Shown here: piece after piece, positions 32,721 to 42,559 of the stretch
How the letters are laid out: the number at the start of each line of letters is the position of its first letter
Numbering within the stretch: the stretch's first letter is position 1
From: Chrysomallon squamiferum
Lineage: Eukaryota; Mollusca; Gastropoda; Neomphalida; Peltospiridae
Assembly (NCBI GenBank): GCA_012295275.1
Contig: CM022675.1
Location: forward strand, 1,795,519 to 1,840,341
Direction of reading: 5' to 3'
DNA: 44,823 nucleotides
Notes under the pieces: generated by a model
What the model was told of the DNA's origin: nothing
Seen by the model: only the letters and a program-made list of their open reading frames with translations
The model's database searches: none
Program-made: the position numbers and the translations under genes

Positions 32721-33972
32721 CATCACATATAATTCCAATTTGATCCGGACTACTGCACAGATAGGTGCAGTCAGTAATTTTCCATGCTTGACAATCATGT
32801 ACGTCCAGTTCAGATCCACTACAGTGGAATAAACCTACAAAGACTCGTCCACTTCCGACTGGGAAGAATCCTTTGCCACGCGGCATACCATAGGCACTGT
32901 TGAAAACAGTCATAGAAATGTATCTTTAAGCGTAGTCTTACCATTACTGCCTCTAAATATGTACTACGTAATAGAATCGTTAATTATCTTTAATCAGCTT
33001 CCATGAACTTACACAAGGTATGTTATTTTGTATGTAGTGTATCATGCTTTATTTAACGATGTTATAATATACGAAATGAAAAGAATAATTTTGGAAGAAA
33101 GACATAATCATAATTTTGCACAGAAAAACCTAACATGGAACAATAAGAAAGAAAGAAAAAAAGACAAACAAAGGCAACGTTATTCTCTTTTAATTTTATA
33201 TTTGGCAAAAAATTAATTGGCAACAGAATATGCATATTTTTTGTTTTTCTTTAAGACTATTGAATATTTATATAACTGTTTATCTCATAGGCATCTCTCT
33301 GCATAATCCCGAAAACGAATTAGAAATATTTCAATGATCCTGAAGCTCAGTGGAAATATCAAACATCACCACCAACAACAACAACAGGAGTGTACTATAA
33401 ACAGTCACTTTACAATGGTATCATTTGATTTTGTTATCACTATTATTAATAATATTTAGATGTATGGGACAGACTAGTCCATCGCACGAATAAACTTTAA
33501 GAATTGTGCGGAGATTTTACACAATGTGACAGTTTAATTTAACACATATAATGCAAGTAAGACCAACGATCTTAATTAGATGTGTATATTTGTTGTGTAC
33601 ACTTGTGATAAACAGTTAAGTGGATACAGGCTGCAGTGGGAAATAAGAGAAAAATGAGGACTGATCAAGGGAAAAATCACACCAGACACTTTAGTTTCCA
33701 AGTGTTTTATGTTTTCTTTTGAAATTGCGGTGACACTTTATAAGCGATTTTTGAAGATTGATGATAGTGATGATGGTAAGAGAAAAAAAATAATACAGAG
33801 AACAATCAGTAATGTTTGTAATTTACTTACTTCATGTAACCGAGATTCCTACAAACCGCAGTGGCTTCAAAGAGGTGAAAGCCATAAGAAAACACGCTCA
33901 CCCACATGCCATTGAACAACAATTCTAATCGACCTTCTTTACTTGTATTTCCATCAATTAGACGAACTTTCG
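32721..33972 (-). CDS. Gene B exons 8-9: SRCR domain 1
   Basis: Exons 33831-33972 and 32721-32896 have the same lengths and phases as in gene A. The first cysteine is replaced by serine (VSVFSYGF) while the motifs VRLIDG and VCRNLGY remain. The second half has LFHCSGSE, HDCQ, DCTYLC and IGIIC, which leaves an unpaired cysteine in a group-A scheme. The intron of 934 nt is collinear with gene A's intron 8. Confidence 0.82.
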
Positions 33973-34289
33973 CTTTATAAAGAGAACGAAAATGATTATA
34001 TTATGGTTTATAGACATACAAACACGCCAGTGTGAAAATATTGTAGTGAAATTTAAAAATGGGCAAAAATAAATAGAGAACTGAATAGAAAAAACATAGA
34101 AAACAGACTCATTGAGAATTTTAATTATTTCAGTAGAAACTTGATTCTATTTTGTTAAATTGTGGATACTTTTTATGAAGTGTTTTTGAAGTGTTTTAAA
34201 ACAGTAATTTCTACACGGACAATGACAGAGTTCATCATTTTGAACTCAGACTTAATAAGTATAGTTTTTATGAAGTAAACAGGAATTAC

Positions 34290-34443
34290 GTGGCTCAATG
34301 TCAGCAATCTTAGTTTCCACTTCTGCCGATCCCGTTACATCTGATAATAAACAGAAAACTTTTCAAGTGAGTATGTTCTTGAGTCGAAAACTCACTTCAG
34401 AAAGAAAGCAAATCAACATTAATTTATCACAGCAATTATTATA

Positions 34444-34487
<44 letters not shown>

Positions 34488-34667
34488 AAAGAAGGAATCT
34501 ATGGAAACAACAACTTGTTCCTACTTGTAGAAAATTCAAATGTAAGTTCTTCATCTAAAGATACAGCTGCTGATTCTGAAACTGAAGACCCGTCTTTGAG
34601 GTTGATGTTGAACTGGACAAGCGAGGAGTCTATTGAGTTAACTGAGTTTGTGATATTCTGTTGGTTT
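34290..34667 (-). CDS. Gene B exons 6-7: ZP linker and first strands of ZP-C
   Basis: Exons 34525-34667 and 34290-34340 match gene A in length and phase. [15 protein letters not shown] and LDEELTFEF are conserved, and the 51-nt exon differs by one residue (ESK to ETK). (TTA)n at about 34440-34487 lies in the short intron between them. Confidence 0.72.
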
Positions 34668-34698
34668 CTGCCACACACAAAAAAAGTGTTTGTATATA

Positions 34699-34746
<48 letters not shown>

Positions 34747-34927
34747 ACTACTACTACTACTACCAATAATAATAATAATAAATATTTTAATAATAGGAGA
34801 AAATATTCGAAAATACGGGGTGAAATATCAATAAACAAGTTTAAAAAAAACAACAAAAAAACAACAACAAACAATTATGGTAGTAGTAATGATAAATATA
34901 ATAACAACAACGACTACAACAACGAAC

Positions 34928-35536
34928 CTTTCAATTTCTTTGGTTGTTATCACTTTGGTGACAGTCACGATTACGGCATCGTTGTTTTTTTCACTACAAG
35001 TGACAGAGACTTTTGTATCGAAGTTTGTCATGTACTTTTCACTGAAATGAACGATCACATCTCGAGTTCGATCTCCATTTACCTTTAAAAACAAATCACT
35101 GTTTACACTTTAAGTTTAATATCACTTTCTAAACAGGCAACAACCAAATATATGTATGCATGTATGTATGTATGTACGTGTTTGTATATATATATACATA
35201 ACTTTTTCGCTGATATAAGAATCCAAAAGGCACAAGCAACATTAAATTTATTTTATTTAATCATTTTGTACAAGTAACAGCATATATAAACATAGTTCAT
35301 AAAGAAAAGAGTCAAATAAAAATGATAAAAATAACAAACAGAGCTGACCTCAGTCACCCCTCCACATTCGCTGTCCTGAACACTAAGAGCCACACCTTGA
35401 TTTCCCGAGGGTAGGTCTGACGCCGCGAATTTGCAACTAGGCGAGTCTCTTTCACCTTTAGCATAGACAACACCACTGAATGTTCCAGCAGGATTAATCA
35501 CAATCAACATAGAACTTTTCTCACAGGTAACTTCAT
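34928..35536 (-). CDS. Gene B exons 4-5: ZP-N domain
   Basis: Exons 35349-35536 and 34928-35082. The four ZP-N cysteines are kept (VTCEKSS, PSCKF, SECGG, VTCSEK), as are FSGVVYAKG and [16 protein letters not shown]. The frame is intact taken alone, but the upstream -1 shift in exon 3 would bring a TGA into use near 35510. Confidence 0.82.
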
Positions 35537-35568
35537 CTGAAAATATTTCAATTAGTATTTGAAAGGAG

Positions 35569-35615
<47 letters not shown>

Positions 35616-35666
35616 GATGAAAATCATGACGATAACAACAACAACAACAACAACAATAATAATAAT

Positions 35667-35701
<35 letters not shown>

Positions 35702-35974
35702 CATAGATCGTAAACAAAATGTATTTGACATCAAATAATTACATCAAGTTTGAATTAAGATTAATTTATAATACGACATTATTTATTATAGATATAAATA
35801 GTATCTAATTCTTGTTCTTTTACTTATTTATTACAATTTTTATGATCATTATTATCATTATTATTATTATTATTATTACTAATATTATAACCATTTACTT
35901 TACTTTGTTGGGAGGCGAAAAGTAAATTTAAGAACAGTGACATTAAAGAAAATAAATCTGAATTTGATGTAAAA

Positions 35975-36052
<78 letters not shown>

Positions 36053-36230
36053 AACACACACACACACACACACAAACATACAGATAACTGGTCAAATCAT
36101 TTTAATAAATTGCATTATTAAAAATAGCAGAAATATCACCTCCCCTTTATTAGAAAAAAAAAAAAAAAATGAAAAAAAAACTGTGGTAGAGATAAAGGTA
36201 TTATTTTGTTAACTTATTTGAATCACTCAC
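35537..36230 (-). repeat. Intron 3 of gene B: TA, AAC/AAT and long (CT)n arrays
   Basis: (TA)n at about 35573-35612, AAC then AAT at 35636-35692, TTA at 35850-35879, and (CT)n of about 68 bases at 35981-36048 followed by CA. The (CT)n run is more than twice as long as in gene A. Confidence 0.85.
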
Positions 36231-36367
36231 ATCTTTTGTTTTCGCAGTGGTCACCATAGAAACCAGATGGATAGAAACACGTCTTGTTTCCATTATCATT
36301 GTAGCAGATACCCCATCAGAGCAACAAGTGTCAGTCTGATTGGTACACGGACTTGAACCACTCAAAC
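36231..36367 (-). CDS. Gene B exon 3: EGF-like domain 2, -1 frameshift and lost cysteine
   Basis: The exon is 137 nt against 138. GATGGAGGTATC in gene A is GATGGGGTATC here (near 36310-36315), which moves the frame. In the family frame CFC has become CFY, a TGT-to-TAT change that removes the fifth EGF cysteine, and a new CC pair appears earlier (TDTCC). Two independent lesions in one exon support relaxed constraint on this copy. Confidence 0.78.
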
Positions 36368-36609
36368 CTGAATAAATAATTAAATAAAAATAATACTAAT
36401 ACTAATACTAATAATAGTAGCAGTAGTAGTAGTAGTAGTAGTATAATAATAATAAAAGATGAAAAGAAGAAAACATAAAGAGTGATTAGTGGTTGCACGT
36501 TTGTTTACTTGGTTTTGTTTTGTTCTGTTGAGTTTCTTTTTAGCTGCACTTTCATATAAAACATTTCAGAGATTAAAATTTAAGAAAGAAAAACTAAAAA
36601 AAAACTCAC

Positions 36610-36732
36610 TTGTGTCCAGGTCACAGTTGTAGCCAGTGTAGTCATTTCCACAGTCACAGGTGCCGTCATTTTGACAAGTTTTATTATTAGCACAATCCTG
36701 ACCCTGTCGTCTGCAGTCGAAGTACTCTTCAC
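36610..36732 (-). CDS. Gene B exon 2: EGF-like domain 1
   Basis: 123 nt, phase 1 at both ends, with all six cysteines and a sequence nearly identical to gene A ([14 protein letters not shown]). Confidence 0.84.
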
Positions 36733-37450
36733 CTGTAAAAACATTTTAACATAGGATAATTTTCATGAATGAAAACTGATAATAAATGAGAAAGAAAAAT
36801 GGTGACAGAGTAAATTTAATCACAAATATTAGTAGTAGCAGTAGCACTGATAGAAGTAGTAGTAATAAAATAAGTAAATAAGAAAAGAAATCAAATAAAA
36901 TGGAAGAAAATAGACAACGTTAGTTAAAATAACTTAGAAATAACCAGTAGACATGAAAACTTGTGTTCAAGTAAACAAAACAGCTGATACTAGACACAGA
37001 AATTGTACAGTCATCAATTTTTTTTTTCATATTCGTTTATTTATTTATATTTTTGATCTTCTTCTAAAGGAAATAGCAACAACAGCAATGCTACTACTAC
37101 TACTAGTAATAATAATATGTAAGTTAATTTTATTAGAAACATTAATAATTATTTCTTTCATTTATTTTTAAATTTTATTCCACAATATAATTATCTAGTT
37201 TTATACTTCATTTCAGTATTTAACTTAACTACCTTTAAATCGTATTTGACCTTCTAACTTGTATGTTTCTTAAAATACAGATTTTATTTCACAGTTTTAG
37301 TGAAAGTTCTTTTTATAATTTTAACGTCATCATTTGAATGATCTATTTTTTTCCTATTATTTTGCTTCATTATGTGAATTATCCATTTTCAAAGTCTCCT
37401 TATTCATGTAAAATCTTCGTATTAAAAAAAATACAGAAAAAGAAAGTTAC
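36733..37450 (-). other. Intron 1 of gene B
   Basis: 718 nt with short AGT/ACT clusters and otherwise AT-rich sequence. It is collinear with gene A's intron 1 at its ends but has lost most of the triplet arrays. No regulatory element was identified. Confidence 0.6.
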
Positions 37451-37502
37451 CTAGACTGATGGAACAACTGAGAAGTACCAGATAGACGAATGATATCCAC
37501 AT
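37451..37502 (-). CDS. Gene B exon 1: start codon and signal peptide
   Basis: The ATG at 37500-37502 opens MWISFVYLVLLSCSISL, a signal peptide like that of gene A, with the same 52-nt length and a GTAAC donor. Two cysteines of gene A's signal are reduced to one, which is unimportant for the class. Confidence 0.74.
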
Positions 37503-37725
37503 ATTCAGTTTATACTGTAAAGAAGATTAAATGAATGAATGAATGAATAAAAACATAAAAAATAAATAAACAAACAAACAAACAAACAAATAAATAAATA
37601 AACAAGCAAACAAACAAATAAATAAATAAATAATCATAATGTTATATTTTAGTCTAGGCGTAAGTCGTCCGTCAGTTTAACATATATACACATCTCTAGT
37701 ATTACTTACACAAAACGTCACTACA
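37503..37725. other. 5' flank of gene B
   Basis: ATGA and AAAC/AAAT tetranucleotide arrays up to about 37632. Similarity to the gene A flank ends near 37650. No promoter was recognised. Confidence 0.5.
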
Positions 37726-38420
37726 GACTTAGTACAGATTCTGAACAGGCGTCGCCTCTCTCTCTCTCTGTCTGTAAACTCGACATTTTCCATCAGCTCG
37801 ACGAAGCAGAAATCGAGCTTTGTCACTAAACGAGACAGTTCTCCGTCGTAACTGAGGCCATATTCTGTGCACTTGAAACCACTGACGTCGTAATCGACGA
37901 TGTTGTTGAGTCAAAACTACTGTTTTTACAGGCCGTCTGGCTTGAATACCCGCCTCGTGTAAAACGATTGGTCACTGTCTGAGCCGATATTCTACGCAGA
38001 CCTGGTATTGCTGAAGCAGTAGAGGTTGCCGTGGTGGTTTTTTCCCGTAGATGAAGTACCCGTATGTAGCGGTCCTGGGCCCTGGTGGTTACACGTGGTC
38101 TACCTGATCTGGGACGGTCACGTGTTGTTTGGTGTTGCTGGAACAGATACCACAATCTCAAGATGGTGCTTGGGGATACATGGAACACCCGGGCTACAGC
38201 CGAGAAGGATTCGCCAGCTTGTAAACGGCCGATGGCGTTGTTTCGTTGCGGTTGACTCTGTCGTGACATTTGTTTGATGTTGGGTCAGAACAAAAATAAC
38301 AAACAGAAGTATTCGACAAAATTGCATTTTTGTAACCCTCGTATTCAAGTTTCATGAACCGCACGTGCACATGCACTGGTAACGTGGTTTGCATGCAGGG
38401 ACGTTTTGGCTAATAAACAC
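37726..38420 (-). mobile_element. Truncated Tc1/mariner-like transposase fragment
   Basis: The reading frame from the ATG at 38267-38269 gives MSRQSQ, NNAIGRLQAGESFSAVARVF (helix-turn-helix), RDRPRSGRPRVTT and SAIPGLRRISAQTV, all typical of Tc1-like transposases. Near 37960 the frame shifts by one base. The second frame continues with RPVKTVVLTQQHRR, VHRIWPQLRRRTV and FSDKARF, which includes the first catalytic aspartate. Homology ends in a GA run near 37760, so the rest of the DDE domain is missing. Terminal repeats were not identified and the outer limits are approximate. Confidence 0.85.
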
Positions 38421-38554
38421 GATCATAGCCTTTATTTGGTGTAATCTGCTTTTTGGCGACTGTAAGAAAAGCTGTACGTTTCAATCACCAAATGTCATCA
38501 TATTCATAGTTTGTAGATCGATAAGTGTCAGTTTAAAACAGTTATCTACTATGT

Positions 38555-39131
38555 ATGCATGTATGTATAGTAATAAAATATTAATCATAGAGATAACGAC
38601 TGGCGACGTGTCGAGGATAACCTGTTTGTGTTCGTAGAATAAAAGGTACAAGAACCGAGGTATTACGCACAATGTTACGTATAATATACGGAAATCTTAC
38701 ACAAAATTGCATGTATAATATACATGGGCGACAGACCTCATACAAGCTAAGTGATTTCAATAAAACTCCAGGATCACATTTATATAATGCCCATCACATG
38801 GGGCGTGTCTCTAAACAAATAAATAAATAAATAAATTATACTGCAACTACAACTTCTTCTACTACTATTACTACTACTCTTACTACTACTACCACTACCA
38901 TTACTACTATTGCTGCTACTACTACGACTACTACAAATAATAATAATTATAACAATAATAATGATAAATATTTTTCTTCTATTACTTCTGTTATTAATAC
39001 ATCTGTTACAACTACTATTTTTACTGTTATACTACTACCTCTATGAATGCTTCTCTCATTAAATAAATAAATAAAATGCTATTAATACTACCACTACCAC
39101 TACTACTATTGCTGCTACTACTACTACTACT

Positions 39132-39164
<33 letters not shown>

Positions 39165-39651
39165 CTTCTATTACTTCTGTTATTAATACATCTATTACAA
39201 CTACTATTTTTACTGTTATACCTACTACATCTATGAATGCTGCTGTCATTACTTCTACTCCTACTAGAACTACTAGAGCTAGCACTACTGGATATAGTCA
39301 TACATGATTAAACAACGACTTAGGAGACGAGTTAAAAACAAAGACTCTGATACAGACATTACACGTAGAATGGAAGACATTGTGGAGGACAGTCTCAAGA
39401 TAAAGTATTAGATTTCAATGTATTTCAGTTAGATTTATGATAAATTATTCTCTACTTTAAGAAACAAAACAAATAGAAAATGCCTTTTAAACAAACATTT
39501 ATTATCATATTTTGACAGAACTAAATGAGCGTTAGTATTAGCATTAGTGTTAGAATCAATCCTAATAGTAGTAGTAGAAATAGTAGTAGTAATAGTAGTA
39601 GGAGCAGTAACAGAAGGTATAGAAATAATAATAATAATATTATTATTGTTA

Positions 39652-39723
<72 letters not shown>

Positions 39724-40199
39724 ATGCATTTAAATGCGTACAAACATATTCATTGCAATGTTTACGTGAACCTACCTTGTTTCTTGTGACACTCAGAAAA
39801 GAAGCTTTGTCCTCACTTACACAGTTCTCATTCTGTTTCTCCCTACATATGTGTTTGTCTCTACCTCATTGTCGTTTCGTATAATTTGATATTTTAATTA
39901 GTTATTTTTGTATTTGCTATGTATTTACTTGTATGATATTTTGTTAGGGTTAACGCACTTTTTCTCATTCTGTTTCTCCCTACATAAGTGTTTTTCTCTA
40001 CTTTGTCGTTTCCTATAATTTGATATTTTAATGAGTTATTTTTCGATTTGCTATGCATTTACTTGTGTGATATTTTGTTAGTGTTAACGCACTTTTTTCT
40101 CTGCTTTTAGCTTCCAGTCAATATATCTCTCGGTGTAACTTATTTGTATTAATTTTGTTGTAATGATAACTATTAATGTTTCATTTTAATACGAAATAC

Positions 40200-40272
<73 letters not shown>

Positions 40273-40320
40273 AAAGATAAATTTGCATATGTAACGCATC
40301 GAATTTAACTTCGACATGCT
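38555..40320. repeat. Spacer block B2 (direct copy of 19660-21310)
   Basis: Starts at the shared TGTATGCATGTATGTATAGTAATAAAA and ends at ACTTCGACATGCT. It differs from B1 by a local duplication of about 200 bp (38855-39060 and 39061-39250, both with TTCTATTACTTCTGTTATTA). It carries AGT/ATT arrays at 39555-39722 and AAT/AAG arrays at 40200-40275. No gene was seen. Confidence 0.75.
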
Positions 40321-40569
40321 GCTAATGTCCACTCAAAGAAAAAAAGAAAAGAAAACGAAACAATTAGAAAGAAGAAAAAAAAAAAAAAAAAACAACAACA
40401 ACATACACACAAACACAAACACACACACAATATTTATTTTCTACAGTGTATTAACATCAACAAAACTGACAGTTACTGTTTAATGTACAGTACATTGATT
40501 TTCCATTAACTCTTTTTTTTCGAGCATACATTTCGATGTGAATGGCTTAAAAAGCGAAATCGTATTTTA
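40321..40569. other. Start of an insertion relative to the other spacer
   Basis: Poly-A/CA-rich DNA of no recognised family. 40323-41587 as a whole has no counterpart at the B1-C1 junction near 21320. Confidence 0.5.
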
Positions 40570-40895
40570 TATAACTCCTGACATAGTACTGACATAGTTT
40601 TACACTTAAAATAAAACTAAATACTACATAAACATTAGAAATAGAGACATAGTTTTACACTTAAAATAAAACTAAATATTACATAAACATTAGAGATACT
40701 GATATAATTTTACACTCATAATGAATTAAATATTACATAAACATTAGAAATGTTGACAAATTTTTACACTTAAAATAAAACTAAAACTGTTTACACTTTT
40801 ATACTTATAATAAAACTAAATCTTAGATAAACGTTATAGGTACTGACATACTTTTATACTTATAATAAAATTAAAATTGCATAAGCATTAGAGGT
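40570..40895. repeat. Minisatellite, about 57-bp unit, five to six copies
   Basis: Units share GACATAGTTTTACACTTA, AATAAAACTAAAT and ACATAAACATTAGA. Divergence grows to the right. No coding frame was seen. Confidence 0.82.
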
Positions 40896-41169
40896 ATATG
40901 CATGTATGTGCGTATGTATGTATGTTTATATTTATGTATGTTTGTATTTATACGACTGCTTAGTTGTCTGTTGATACATACGTGTTTGGTTTATGTGAGT
41001 ATATTTGTGTTTTTTTTATATCGATTAAGAGTGTGAATGTGTATGTTTCTGTGTTTAAATGACCACACAAATGAGTATCAGTGCACCATAATAAATACTG
41101 TTTCGGCGACAGTAAATTGGCAGATAATTTTGCGGGTTACCTTTAAGCCCTCGGAAACACCTACACGTC
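40896..41169. repeat. Spacer segment duplicated at about 42200-42430
   Basis: TATG/TGTA-rich DNA followed by ATAATAAATAC, AGTAAATTG and ACCTTTAAG words that recur at 42335-42400. It is a diverged direct duplication with a spacing of about 1.25 kb. Confidence 0.6.
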
Positions 41170-41560
41170 TGTTAGTTCGTGCATGACAAGTGAAAGAAAA
41201 CAGCGAGTGTTGTTGTGAGTGCTGAGTACCAGACTAGATGAGCAGTGACGTATTACTCGTGTTTTTATGTTTGTTGATGCGTGACAAGTGAAGGAAAACA
41301 GCGAGTGTTGTTGTGAGTGCGGAGTACCAGTCTAGATGAGCAGTGACGTATTACTCGTGTTTTTATTCTTGTTCATGCATGAGAAATGAAGGAAAACAGC
41401 GAGTGTTGTTGTGAGTGCGGAGTACCAGTCTAGATGAGCAGTGACGTATTACACATGTTAGTTGATGCATGAGAAATGAAGGAAAACAGCGAGTGTTGTT
41501 GTGAGTGCGGAGTACTAGTCTACATAAGCACTGATGTGTTACATGTATTTGTAGAGGTTT
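41170..41560. repeat. Minisatellite, roughly 85-100-bp unit, four copies
   Basis: Units share GGAAAACAGCGAGTGTTGTT, GTGAGTGCGGAGTACCAG and GATGAGCAGTGACGTATTAC. A single further unit is at about 42430-42500 and a diverged one near 17205-17270. Confidence 0.85.
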
Positions 41561-41680
41561 GTTATCTTAGTCAGAGTGATACCAAATCAATTTTCTCATT
41601 TCTTAATTATTATTATTTTTTTTAAATCCATCAAATTTTCACGTGAAAGGTTTCAGCGGCATTTATCCTAAAAATAAATA

Positions 41681-41725
<45 letters not shown>

Positions 41726-42073
41726 TTGTTTTATTAAAAATTGGAATACAAAGTGATTAAAGATGATCGGTTAGTCAGACGGGCGTGAAAACAGATGCCT
41801 TTTTTTTCTTTTTCCTTCTATAAATAAATACATATATATGTGAGATGTGTGTCTTTGTGTATGCGTGTGTGTGTGTGGATATCCAAGAGTGTGCATGGAT
41901 ACATTTATGTGTTGATGTATATACTTGAGTAAAGGTGTATATATGTAGGTGTGTTTGCGTATGTGTATATGTGTCTATTGATTTATGTGAATTCGTGTAT
42001 GTATATGAGTGTGTATGCTTCTACATATATATTTTTGTATGTGTGTGTGTAATACTGACTTTCTTAAATATAA

Positions 42074-42146
<73 letters not shown>

Positions 42147-42429
42147 ATTATATCTATATGCATTATAATAATGCATGTTTATTTACGCATGTATGTATGC
42201 CTACGTGTGCCTAAGTATCTGTCCATATATACGCAAGTGGTTTATGTAAATTTCTGTTTATGTTAGTGGGTATAAGTGTGTGAATGTGTATGTTTCTGTG
42301 TGTTTATATGACTACACAATCGAGTATAAATGTAGTATAATAAATACAGTTTGGATATGTCAGTAAATTGAAAGAGAATTTTGTGCTCTACCTTTAAGGT
42401 TAAAATCAGTCAGAAACTCCTAAACGTCT
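41561..42429. other. Block C2 and GT/TATG-rich spacer
   Basis: 41590-41750 matches 21335-21500 (CACGTGAAAGGTTTCAGCGG). The word GATGATCGGTTAGTCAGAC at 41762 also precedes the minisatellite at 22790. (AAT)n is at 41682-41723 and (TA)n/(GT)n at 42078-42144. No gene was seen. Confidence 0.6.
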
Positions 42430-42507
42430 GTTAGTTGATGCGAGACAAGTGAAGGAAAACAGCGAGTGTTGTTGTGAGTGCGGAGTACTAGTCTAGACAG
42501 ACAGACA

Positions 42508-42559
<52 letters not shown>

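Larger units (their letters stand above)
26286..37502 (-). pseudogene. Gene B: tandem paralogue of gene A with several lesions (probable pseudogene)
   Basis: Coding exons in transcript order: 37451-37502, 36610-36732, 36231-36367, 35349-35536, 34928-35082, 34525-34667, 34290-34340, 33831-33972, 32721-32896, 32107-32266, 30613-30764, 30116-30273, 29663-29835, 29287-29441, 28682-28848, 27790-27883, 27164-27329, 26649-26766, 26286-26473. Sixteen of the 19 have the same or the frame-correct length of the gene A exon. The exceptions are exon 3 (137 against 138), exon 12 (158 against 157) and exon 14 (155 against 157). The donor of exon 18 reads AT instead of GT. Read literally, translation stops in exon 4 at TGA near 35510, shortly after EGF2. 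Long intact exons with conservative changes argue that the damage is young, or that part of it is sequencing error. Domain order is as in gene A. Confidence 0.75.

Noticed and set aside
38026-38277. Plus-strand frame over the transposase fragment
   Set aside because: The minus strand gives a clear Tc1-like transposase; the plus frame has no family resemblance.
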